From assembly GCF_000330505.1 (NCBI RefSeq), contig NW_004440359.1:51185-62433 (forward strand): DNA of 11,249 nucleotides. Reading direction: 5' to 3'. Source of the DNA: Entamoeba invadens IP1 (lineage: Eukaryota > Evosea > Mastigamoebida > Endamoebidae). Each line of letters opens with the position of its first letter. Within the stretch, counting starts at the first letter, position 1. Shown here piece by piece: positions 1 through 7,262 of the stretch. The position numbers and the translations under genes are program-made. Below the pieces are notes generated by a model. It saw nothing but the letters and a program-made list of their open reading frames with translations, ran no database searches and had not been told where the DNA came from.

Positions 1-1
1 C

Positions 2-232
2 TTGTTGTCAAAATTGGAAAAAATTAAACATTTAGAAAATATAAATAGTATTGGTGAGTATTGCTTTTCAAAATGCGTTAATTTGAACCATATCGAATTT
101 GGAGATAATTTAAATTTTTTGGATAAAATGTGCTTTGACATGTGCTCGAGTTTATGGGGATTTAAATTGCCAATGAATATGTTAGATCTTAGTTTATCGG
201 AACTGGGATTAAAAACAAAACAGATTAAGTGA
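2..232 (+). CDS. BspA-like leucine-rich repeat protein, C-terminal end (5' partial)
   Basis: The frame is already open at the left edge of the window and ends at TGA 230-232, so only the last 76 residues are seen. They carry two LRR_5/BspA-type units of about 23 residues. The recurring pattern is I-x-x-I-G-x-x-C-F-x-x-C-x-x-L-x-x-I, visible as SIGEYCFSKCVNLNHIEF and then FLDKMCFDMCSSLWGFKLP. The last 20 or so residues leave the repeat and form a Lys-rich tail. BspA-like LRR proteins are a very large family in Entamoeba, and some members are at the cell surface, but the role of this one cannot be told from its tail. No membrane segment or lipid-anchor motif is visible. The assignment rests on repeat pattern only. 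The first codon shown is not a real start. Confidence 0.75.
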   Translation: MLSKLEKIKHLENINSIGEYCFSKCVNLNHIEFGDNLNFLDKMCFDMCSSLWGFKLPMNMLDLSLSELGLKTKQIK

Positions 233-666
233 AAAACACATACACATTCATCTTTATAAGTGAATATTCATAAATAATTTTTTAAATTAATGATATTTTG
301 TTTTTAATATACAATTGTGTGTTTTTTATTTTGATGATCTATTGTTAACTTGATATTTATATTTAAAGTGTATTGTAATACTATGTTATTGAATAAAATA
401 CATATCAAGTAAATTTGACAAAATTAATTTGTGTTTATATGGATTAAAATGTGTAAAGATTAAATTAATTAATATAGAAGTTGAAAAGTTGTTTATGAAA
501 ATTTTAATAATTATAATTAATAAAAAACTGTGATAAAGACTTTGTATTGTTTTTGTTTATTTTAATTGTTGATAATAAAACAACTTTGATAAATTGTATT
601 TTTATTAATTTAACCATCATAATACAATTAATATTAAATTATTTTTAAAGTTATATCAAAAAAGAA
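233..666. other. AT-rich intergenic region
   Basis: This stretch is almost entirely A and T, with stop codons in all frames. T-rich sequence directly after the LRR stop (about 250-300) is a plausible place for 3'-end formation. Nothing else supportable was seen. Confidence 0.6.
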
Positions 667-668
667 TA

Positions 669-693
669 CAGTAGAAATTCTATCTGTGTGTGG
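669..693 (+). repeat. Left terminal inverted repeat of the HSP70-carrying element
   Basis: The repeat begins CAGTAGAAATTCTATC and ends GTGTGTGG. It is the reverse complement of 1737-1761 except at two positions, and TA lies directly outside it. Confidence 0.75.
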
Positions 694-949
694 TTTTGAC
701 CAATCAAAAGTGACCTACAAACCGATAGAATATAATGATTTCCCACATATTTGGGACCAAAACCCTTAAAAATAATGTCAATTGCAAAATTGTTTTTATT
801 TTAAAAGAGTAAAGACTTGGTAATAAAAACTTAAAAAGAGAAAAATTATCAAACAAAAATAAATTCAAAAAAGATAACAAAAGAAAAGCATAAAATGCTC
901 ATCAAAAAATATTAAACTTTAAATGATAATAAAAATGCACCGACTTCCA

Positions 950-985
950 CACACCAATCACAAGAGCACGCTTGTGATTGGTGTG
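950..985. repeat. Perfect 15-bp inverted repeat at the 5' edge of the HSP70 relic
   Basis: CACACCAATCACAAG (950-964) is the exact reverse complement of 971-985, with a 6-base spacer. The right arm runs into recognisable HSP70 sequence (ATTGGTGTGATG reads IGVM). The left arm therefore looks like a small inverted duplication made where the HSP70 fragment was joined. Confidence 0.8.
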
Positions 986-1480
986 ATGAAAAAATCAATT
1001 CCACAAAACTTATTAATTTCAGCAAGAACGTCACAGATATTTACGACACATGCAGACAACCAGCCTGGCTTGCTCATCCAAGTCTTTGAGGGCGAGGCAT
1101 CTATGATATCACATTGCAACCTGTTTGACAAGGTTGGGTTGTTTGGTATCTTATTAGCACTACATGGAGTCTCACTGTTGAAGTCACATTTGACACAAAT
1201 GCAAATGGGATATTAAATGTGTCGCCTGAAAACGAGACAACAGGGAAGAAGATTCTCAAAGGCACAGGTGGACAAGGTGGTTGCAGACGCAAAGAAGTTC
1301 AAGGCAAAGGACGACAAGATGATGACTTTTGAGGCTAAAAATCGACACTCACCTTATGCTACCGTGTAATAACACAGTGAACAAGCAAATTTTTTCAACA
1401 TTATCAACAAAAGACAAAGAAGCAATTGAAGCAATTATCAAGGTACACTCGAGTTGTAAATTGACAAGAATCCGCACCAA
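977..1480 (+). pseudogene. HSP70 (DnaK family) pseudogene fragment, substrate-binding domain and lid
   Basis: Reading in successive frames gives a clear HSP70 C-terminal series. First is GVMKKSIPQN followed by SQIFTTHADNQPGLLIQVFEGE (977 to about 1165, frame 2). Then comes VEVTFDTNANGILNVS (from 1174, frame 1), FSKAQVDKVVADAKKFKA with EAKN (from 1253, frame 2), NNTVNKQIFSTLSTKDKEAI (from 1368, frame 3), and EL-stop-IDKNPH (from 1451, frame 2). That is at least four frame changes. There are also in-frame stops after EAKNRHSPYATV and before IDKNPH, and the usual TITNDKGR stretch after TTGKK is missing. The ATPase domain and the C-terminal tail are absent. An intact HSP70 is an ATP-driven chaperone; this copy cannot encode one. 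It lies wholly inside the TIR element. The fragment is richer in GC than its surroundings, which suggests capture from a real gene. The relative that donated it cannot be told from sequence alone. Confidence 0.9.
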
Positions 1481-1736
1481 AAGTTCACATGTTTATACAA
1501 AAACACAATGCGTTGTTCTTATTCTAAACAATTAAACAATTTAAAAAAAATCACAATATTATTGTATGTTTACACGTGTCGCGTTTTTTCTCATAAAAAA
1601 ACAAAAAAATACATTTTGTCATTTTTCTCCATTGTGGATTGTTTTACAAATTTCATTATTTTTTAGTTTTTTTGCCAGAAATTAAAAAAGAAAAGAAAAA
1701 AAATTTACACACCTTGGGAAAACCATTTTCATGACT

Positions 1737-1761
1737 CCACACACCGATAGAATTTTTACTG
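1737..1761 (-). repeat. Right terminal inverted repeat of the HSP70-carrying element
   Basis: Read on the minus strand it begins CAGTAAAAATTCTATCGG and ends GTGTGTGG, pairing with 669-693. TA lies outside at 1762-1763. Confidence 0.75.
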
Positions 1762-1763
1762 TA

Positions 1764-2560
1764 ATGTGATTTATTAAATGAGATAAAAAATTATTATTTT
1801 TCACAAATACATAATTATGTTTTTTAATTACATTTTTTAAAAACCAAAAAACATTTTTAACAAAATGAATTTAATAATAATCAAGTTTTGGAATTATTAA
1901 TTCGCTTAATAATATTATTGATGAATTATTTAATTGATTTTGTTTTGTCATGATTTCATAAAAATTCATATTATTTTTTTTAAATGATAGTTTTTAAATG
2001 TTTTTTAATGTTTTTCAAATTTTATTAAATAGCGAAATTTAATTTAATTTAAAATAACTTTTCAAATAAAAAATTATATTAATACTGAATAAAATATACA
2101 AATTTGATTTTTTATTTAAAATACAAATTTACGATAAATAGGTTTTCATTTATTAACCAGCAATTCAAATGAATAAAATTTGCAAATAAAGTATCATTTG
2201 TTTATTTGTTATTTTAGCACTTATTAAATTTGTTTGTTATATTTTTTTTAAACTCGTTTAAAATCTTGTAAAACAAAATAACAATTTAATTAACAAATAA
2301 CGATTAATATATATTTACTACAGCTGACCATGTAATTATCAGAAGGATGTATTTCCCAATGGTTAATTTTTAAATAACGGGTTGGAAAAAAAGCGTAAAA
2401 GGTACACCAAATAAAACACTTAAATCCATTTTAAAACTATTTATTTTACTTCCTACTTATATTTGGTCTTTGATTTTATTTGGTCAATTGAACAATCAAA
2501 ATTATTTGTATTTTTGAACACCTTTCGATATTCTATAAAATAAACAGTAAAAAATAAAGA
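1764..2560. other. AT-rich intergenic region
   Basis: Homopolymer A and T runs dominate and no credible reading frame is present. A slightly richer part, about 2320-2420, still has no coding pattern. Sequence next to 2561 would hold the 3' end of the minus-strand GTPase gene. Confidence 0.6.
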
Positions 2561-3927
2561 TTAAAAAATGGGACACATTTCCTTATCTCTTTCAGCTGCT
2601 GAAAGAATTTTTGGTTCATCGTTTGAATTTTGGTTATATAAATTAAACACTTCTTCAATTAACACATTTGTTAATAGATTGACTTGTTCTCCTATTTCAA
2701 CATAGACACATCCATTTTGTTTTGCAAAATTTACTGCTTTGATTTTCGAAACAACTCTTTGACTTATAAGATCGTTTCGTGTACCACAAATAATGAATTT
2801 CACGATATTAACGTTATCTTTATCATGAATATTCAATTTGATTTCATTTACAAGATGCTCAAGAAGTTCAAATGTCTCCTTTTTATTTACAGAATAAAAG
2901 AAAATAATAGCGTTTGCGTTTGCATTTCTTTTTGTTATTGCTTTATAAATAAGTATATGTCTTAAAAAATCAAAAATAATATAAATTTCAGTAATTATAT
3001 TATAACATTTTTTTAATGATGTTATTGAATGGAAAAAAATCATTGAAATTACTAATATTTTAAATTATAAATATAATATATGTATAAGTCATATTATAAT
3101 CGAAATATTAAAAATGCAATTAAATTTAACATTTATTTAAATAAAACTGTTATAAAAAATTCAGTGAAAATCAACGTTTAGAAAAATATATTAAAATATA
3201 ATTTACAATAAAAACAGTATAATCATTATTACTACAAAATCATTGATTTTTGTTTATTATTTATTACAGTTTAACAAACCGACATAAAGCTGGCAAAAAA
3301 TGTCGATTATTTTCAGATCCATCTATTTTGTTAAATATTTATTGTTGTTAAAATTCATTAATTAGAAATAAACAACATTTTTTATTTAATATTAAATGAT
3401 TTGCAAAAAATGATGAATTATACAATTGATACATAATTACAATTATAATATTATTATTATAAATTGTCTTAATTTTTAAAATCATTATTTATAAAAACAA
3501 CAAATTAATATGTAATATTATAAAATAATTTTTGATACTATAATATAATTATAATTATATTATATTGATTGATACAATAAATTAAAATTGAATTAAATCC
3601 AATAACCAATGTTTTGTAATATAATATTGTATGATATATTATAAATTAACATTTATATAAAGTATATAAATTTAATGTAAATTTTAGAAGACAAACCTGT
3701 ATCCCAAAATTGCGATTTTATAAACATTCTGTCTAAGTAGAAGTATTTTGTCTCACGCTTAATTAACTTATTTACGAAAATGTTAAACAAACTGCAAATG
3801 CTATACCAATGGTATGAATCGTGTTTGGGTTGATATCACCTTGAATTTTCGAGAGTGTCACTGTTTTACTAGTATTTGTGTCGCCAACCAAAACTACAAC
3901 CTTTTTAACAACTTTATCACCATCCAT
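2561..3927 (-). CDS. Divergent Ras/Rab-family small GTPase, four-exon model
   Basis: Exons on the minus strand are 3927-3793, 3751-3697, 3322-3280 and 2927-2561. They join in frame to 600 nt, or 199 residues, the usual Rab length. All three introns open with GTTTGT. Visible elements in order: P-loop GDTNTSKT (residues 15-22), switch I region NTIHTIGIAF (35-44), WDTDGSE (61-67, where Rabs have WDTAGQE), RNANANAIIFFYS (about 78-90, like YYRGANAIIFVYD), TRND (127-130, in place of NKxD), EIG (155-157, in place of ETSA) and a C-terminal CPIF that fits a CaaX prenylation box. Rab proteins switch between GTP and GDP on membranes to direct vesicle traffic. Here the second P-loop glycine is Ser, the catalytic Gln is Ser, and the guanine-specificity motif is altered, so nucleotide cycling may be unusual. 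The exon 2 acceptor (GAG or AAG) and the exon 4 acceptor are uncertain: an alternative at 2961-2963 would add 11 residues in frame. Introns of about 350 nt are long for Entamoeba. A recent pseudogene is possible, but the joined frame has no stop. Confidence 0.75.
2928..3279 (-). other. Intron 3 of the GTPase gene
   Basis: It opens GTTTGT. With the acceptor AAG at 2928-2930, ALCR joins NANANAIIFFYS as in YYRGANAII. The acceptor AAG at 2961-2963 has a better upstream T run and the same frame but inserts 11 extra residues. The donor is well supported; the acceptor choice is open. Confidence 0.55.
3323..3696 (-). other. Intron 2 of the GTPase gene
   Basis: It opens GTTTGT and ends TAG, 374 nt in phase 1. 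Splicing restores WDT-D-GSE across the junction at the place where Rabs read WDTAGQE. This is the best-supported junction of the model. Confidence 0.7.
3752..3792 (-). other. Intron 1 of the GTPase gene
   Basis: On the minus strand it opens GTTTGT and ends GAG, 41 nt in phase 0. Removing it joins TIGIAFA to TKYFYLD, giving exactly the Rab spacing of 18 residues to WDT. An acceptor six bases earlier (AAG) is also in frame and would add two residues. Confidence 0.6.
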
Positions 3928-3957
3928 TTTGTTTTTTATAGTTATTATTATAATTTT

Positions 3958-3968
3958 GTTTAATACTA
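3958..3968 (-). promoter_or_regulatory. Possible TATA-like element of the GTPase gene
   Basis: The minus strand reads AGTATTAAAC about 31 bases before the ATG. It resembles the Entamoeba core element GTATTTAAA(G/C) with one T missing. Entamoeba 5' leaders are very short, so the spacing is plausible. AT-rich matches of this kind occur easily by chance. Confidence 0.3.
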
Positions 3969-4865
3969 TTATTTATTTTCATTTTTTATATTTGAAAAAC
4001 AATTGGTAAAAAATTGATCACACGTTAAAGTTCATTTTACAATATTTATTTATAATTAATATAAATTATTATGTTAAAATCATTATTTATTAAGATTGAA
4101 ATTTGTATTGTCAAAAACGTGTGAACAATTAATATAATAATATAATAACTTCATTAAACTATCATTTTTTATTATTTGCCTTGTATTTCATTTTTGTCAA
4201 CCTGATAATTCCTCATACGTACAATGTTATTCATTTGTTTAGCTAAGATATGTTTAGGTATTTTTTTCAAATCTTTATTTATTTAATTATCACTACAAAC
4301 TTTTATATTTAAAAAATTATTTTAAAAACTATGAATATTTAATTTTAATAACATATTAATTTATATATATTATTTTTATAATTAACATCTTATGTATGAA
4401 ATCAATATTTTTATTATTTGTTATTATTTTTTTTACGTTTTTGTACTTATGTTTTTCGACGTGAATATTATTTTTTATCACTCCAAAACTTTTCATTTGG
4501 TCGCTTTTCATGATATATTGATTTGTATCTTTTAAAATCATATTTTATGTTTTTTAATTTCATTTTTATGTAAACATTTCAAAAATAAAACAGTTATTAC
4601 AAGTGGATAAATACCACTAATATCAAGTATTTCTCATCATATAACAACTCGGGTATTATATATATTAATGTGTTGACTTTTTTTGTGAATGTCAAATTTT
4701 AATTAATTTTTAAAATCATTAATTTATAACGAAATTACTTGTTGTTTAAAATTTGTCTTTGATTAAATTTATTTTTGGAAATAATTATATTTTATATTAG
4801 TAAATTCATAGTAATATTATAACTCTATATATAGTTTTAGAAACGCGGCAGAAACAAAAATAATA
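3969..4865. other. AT-rich region, with weak minus-strand coding-like pieces
   Basis: No recognisable gene. On the minus strand a Lys/Asn-rich frame is open from about 4640 to 4356, with its first ATG at 4541 (61 residues). It shows no known motif and its composition follows the local base bias. A second short piece at 4242-4172 is preceded by a GTTTGT (at 4300) and a CTTAG that would fit a 58-nt intron, and reads MNNIVRMRNYQVDKNE to a TAA. The two pieces do not join in frame. They may be relics or chance. Confidence 0.4.
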
Positions 4866-4960
4866 GAAAGGACGTCTTTATACAAAGGAGGACGTCCCTA
4901 AATCACAAAGGAAGTCCTTCGGCCTATATTCCCGTCCTTTGTCCCCATGTCCGTCCTTTC
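4866..4960. repeat. GC-rich cluster of AAAGGA(C)GTC repeats in inverted arrangement
   Basis: Three forward copies are visible: GAAAGGACGTC at 4866, ACAAAGGAGGACGTCC at 4882 and CACAAAGGAAGTCC at 4904. Two inverted copies follow: CGTCCTTTGT at 4933-4942 and CGTCCTTTC at 4952-4960. The outer pair GAAAGGACG / CGTCCTTTC is a perfect 9-bp inverted repeat, and 4890-4897 (GGACGTCC) is itself a palindrome. The GC content stands out sharply from the flanks. The whole could fold as a long imperfect hairpin or present several binding sites. Confidence 0.7.
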
Positions 4961-4972
4961 GTTTTATTTGAC

Positions 4973-5006
4973 TTCGAATAATTAAATAATTAATTATTTA
5001 TTCGAA
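4973..5006. repeat. 34-bp near-perfect AT palindrome
   Basis: The sequence opens TTCGAATAATTAAATAA and closes with its near reverse complement ending TTATTCGAA, with 15 of 17 positions paired and no spacer. It lies 12 bases after the GGACGTC cluster. Confidence 0.75.
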
Positions 5007-5130
5007 AATATAACATTCTAAAAAATAAAACAAACAAAATTTACTTTGTTTATAACAAACATATTACATTACTATTAATTGTTATTTATATATTTTTATA
5101 ATTAAAATTATTACTATTATTATTTACAAT

Positions 5131-5385
5131 TACAGTGAAAAGGGTCTATTTGTCGCAATCTTATTTGTCGAACGAGTCGATTTATCGCACAACTGGCCAA
5201 TCATTTGGGTTTACGACAATTAAATTATTTGTTCTCGAATTTGTACCTTTTGTTGAATTTAAACCAAATTTTTACTTAAAAATAAAAATCAATATTAAAA
5301 CGAACTTTCTGAAAAATTCTTTCAAATCCGACAAATAAATTATTTTTTGTGCTAAGATCTCGACAAATAGACCCTTTTTACTGTA
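5131..5385. mobile_element. MITE of Tc1/mariner type, 251 bp
   Basis: The terminal inverted repeats at 5133-5155 and 5361-5383 match at 22 of 23 positions. They start CAGTRAAAAGGGTCTATT and end TGTCG, with TA outside each end (5131-5132 and 5384-5385). Inside each end a second copy of ATTTGTCG occurs (5163-5170, and inverted at 5329-5336), suggesting subterminal transposase-binding sites. CCAATCA lies about 60 bases in from the left end. A 67-codon frame inside has no protein-like features and is taken as chance. A non-autonomous element of this size depends on a transposase encoded elsewhere. Confidence 0.85.
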
Positions 5386-5523
5386 ACTATTAACTATTAA
5401 CTATTAACTATTAACTATTAACTATTAACTATTAACTATTAACTATTAACTATTAACTATTAACTATTAACTATTAACTATTAACTATTAACTATTAACT
5501 ATTAACTATTAACTATTAACTAT
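5384..5523. repeat. Heptamer tandem array, 20 copies of TAACTAT
   Basis: Twenty unbroken copies of TAACTAT fill 140 bases with no visible substitution. The array begins at the right TA of the MITE, so the target dinucleotide is also the first two bases of the first copy. It ends in TATATCAG, outside the repeat. Such purity implies recent slippage or expansion. It does not resemble the common G-rich telomere repeats. Confidence 0.95.
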
Positions 5524-6025
5524 TATATCAGTTAATATTTATAATAATAATAAATACCATTAATTTAAACAAAAAAATTAAAATTAATTTTGTTTATATG
5601 GATGTTTTTATTTCATATGAGTTTTGTTTTTTCATGTTAATATATAGTAATTTTTAATTGTAAATATATAGTAAATTATTAATTTTTAAAAATAATGTTA
5701 AAATTAACACAAGTATTTTATTAAAACCCCAAAATAGTTTTTAAAGATTTTTCTGAATTTCATTTTGAGTAACTAACAAAACAAAAAACAAAATATTGGT
5801 ATTTTTTTCGTTTAATTTGCCGCAAGTTATGGACTTTCTATGTAAAAAATAAAATGAAATTCTATTTGCCGGACTATGGTTTATCATGGAATTGTGTAGT
5901 AAATTCTTTTCACTATTTTATACATAAAAAATGTAAGATATTAATGATATTTAAGTATTTTAATTATAAAAATACTATAATTTTTATTTAAGTGTACCTA
6001 AATTCAAGTTCCAGAGCAAAATAAT
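5524..6025. other. AT-rich intergenic region
   Basis: No gene found. Two similar short stretches, ATTTGCCGCAAGTTATGG near 5816 and ATTTGCCGGACTATGG near 5868, may be an old local duplication. Confidence 0.5.
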
Positions 6026-6085
6026 TATTTGTGGGTTTTGCATTTGATTGGTCCATTGACCCACAAATAGATGCTTTTTACTGTA
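6026..6085 (-). mobile_element. One end of a further CAGT/TA element
   Basis: Read on the minus strand from 6083 the sequence is CAGTAAAAAGCATCTATTTG then TGGG, close to the terminus of the MITE at 5133-5383, and TA lies outside at 6084-6085. TATTTGTGGGT (6026-6036) pairs with 6059-6069, so the end can fold into an 11-bp hairpin whose 22-base loop holds GACCAATCAAA on the minus strand. No partner terminus was found to the left, so it is a solo or truncated end. Confidence 0.6.
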
Positions 6086-6142
6086 TCAGAATGTAAAAAT
6101 GATTTATATAACTTTTCAATTTGAATATTTAAACTGTATTCC

Positions 6143-6266
6143 AAAACTCTGTACCGTTTCCAAAATTTATAAAAACCCTTTGTCCTAATTTCCCATTATT
6201 TACTATTTTTTATCTGTTTTATTTTTTATTTTCCTTTTCGTTGAAACAACAACGGTACACAGTTTT
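6143..6266. repeat. 16-bp inverted repeat around a C/T-rich spacer
   Basis: AAAACTCTGTACCGTT (6143-6158) pairs with 6251-6266 at 15 of 16 positions, with 92 bases between. No TA/CAGT termini are seen. It may be the edge of an older element or a regulatory hairpin. Confidence 0.6.
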
Positions 6267-6305
6267 AAACCCTTAAAAATCAATACAATTTCAATTATTG
6301 AACAA

Positions 6306-6351
6306 AAAATCGGGAAAGCACCCAAAATTTAGGCAAATCTTTCCCGATTTT
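6306..6351. repeat. 13-bp hairpin with a 20-base loop
   Basis: AAAATCGGGAAAG (6306-6318) is the exact reverse complement of 6339-6351. It lies 40 bases after the 6143-6266 inverted repeat. Two GGTTCGTTTT copies follow (6355 and 6375). Confidence 0.65.
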
Positions 6352-7262
6352 CCAGGTTCGTTTTTTTGGTTAGTGGTTCGTTTTGTAACTAAACGTGAGT
6401 AAAATTCTATCTTTCAGATAAACACAAAATAAACGACAATAAAACAATAAACAAACGATGTGATGGACGACACAATTGCGTTGAATGATATAATACTTTT
6501 ACTAATAATCATTTTCTATTTATTTTAACAATTAAATAATAGCCATCGAATACATAAAACAACAAACATTGAAAAACAAACAAGTTCGCTAATTACTACA
6601 GTATTAAATGAAATAAACAGTTAAAAAATAAAAAATAAAACTTTTTCAATTGTATAGTGTTAACCTATTTATCTTCTCTCAATGCTTGTTTTACTCATTA
6701 GTACTTTTCATTTTTATCCAAAACACGACTTGGTGATTCTGTAAACATGGACATTTAATTAAAAAATTGTGTTTTCTTTTTTAGGCAAAAATTGTGTTAT
6801 GGTAATCAAAATTTTAATCCCAAGTTTGTTTTTTATATTTTTCAAGTAAATTTTTGGTGCAAGATTTATTTGTCAAGTAAATTTTAAAAAAAAATCAAGT
6901 TTGTTATTTTGTTTTTTACGAGTAAATATTTTGAACAAAAAATGAGGGTTAAGCAAAGAAAAAATAATTTAGGAATTATTTGTCCAATAAATTGGGTCAT
7001 CCCAGTACAGAGTTTTGAAAAACAGTTTATTATTGAAAAACAAGGATACGTCATTCCTTGAATATTCAGAAAAGAGATTACATCAAACAAAAAAAACATT
7101 GTGATCTCATAATTATTTTTTTCATCTTTTTTGTAATTCAGTAAAAAATGAAATAATTCGAGTTTGTCAAAATAAAATAAATTAGTAAATAAGTAAAATT
7201 GAAAAATTTATATAAAACTCAGATATGATGATATTGACAGAATTTGAAAGAACAAAAATCCG
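6352..7262. other. AT-rich region upstream of the myosin relic
   Basis: No gene recognised. A 39-codon plus frame at 6942-7061 contains GIICPINWVIPVQSFEKQF, which is less biased than the surroundings and could be a small coding relic, but it matches nothing I know. TCAAGTAAATTTT occurs twice near 6840-6885. Confidence 0.4.

Larger units (their letters stand above)
667..1763. mobile_element. Tc1/mariner-type TIR element carrying an HSP70 gene fragment
   Basis: The outer ends are 25-bp terminal inverted repeats at 669-693 and 1737-1761 that match at 23 of 25 positions. Both start CAGTA and contain AAATTCTATC and GTGTGTGG. Each is flanked on the outside by TA (667-668 and 1762-1763). A CAGT terminus and a TA target duplication are typical of the Tc1/mariner superfamily. 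The 1093-bp element shows no transposase, so it would be non-autonomous. Its only recognisable cargo is a broken HSP70 segment (977-1480). A second, imperfect inverted copy of the CTATC block (CCGATAG, about 721-727) lies inside the left end, with GACCAATCAAA between the two. An alternative is that the HSP70 relic was already here and two separate element ends flank it. The near-identical TIRs with different subterminal sequence favour one element. Confidence 0.65.

Noticed and set aside
2684..2965. Plus-strand 93-residue Cys/Phe-rich frame
   Set aside because: It is antisense to the last exon of the GTPase, which has clear family motifs on the minus strand.
5135..5338. 67-codon frame as a gene
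   Set aside because: It lies inside the MITE between its terminal repeats, is biased to F, K and I by base content, and shows no motif.
5384..5523. Telomeric repeat
   Set aside because: The TAACTAT unit lacks the G-run typical of telomeres, lies in the middle of the window and is bounded by a MITE.
6884..7099. Minus-strand 71-residue hydrophobic frame
   Set aside because: Its Phe/Leu/Ile content follows from A-rich plus-strand sequence. There is no conserved motif or partner exon.
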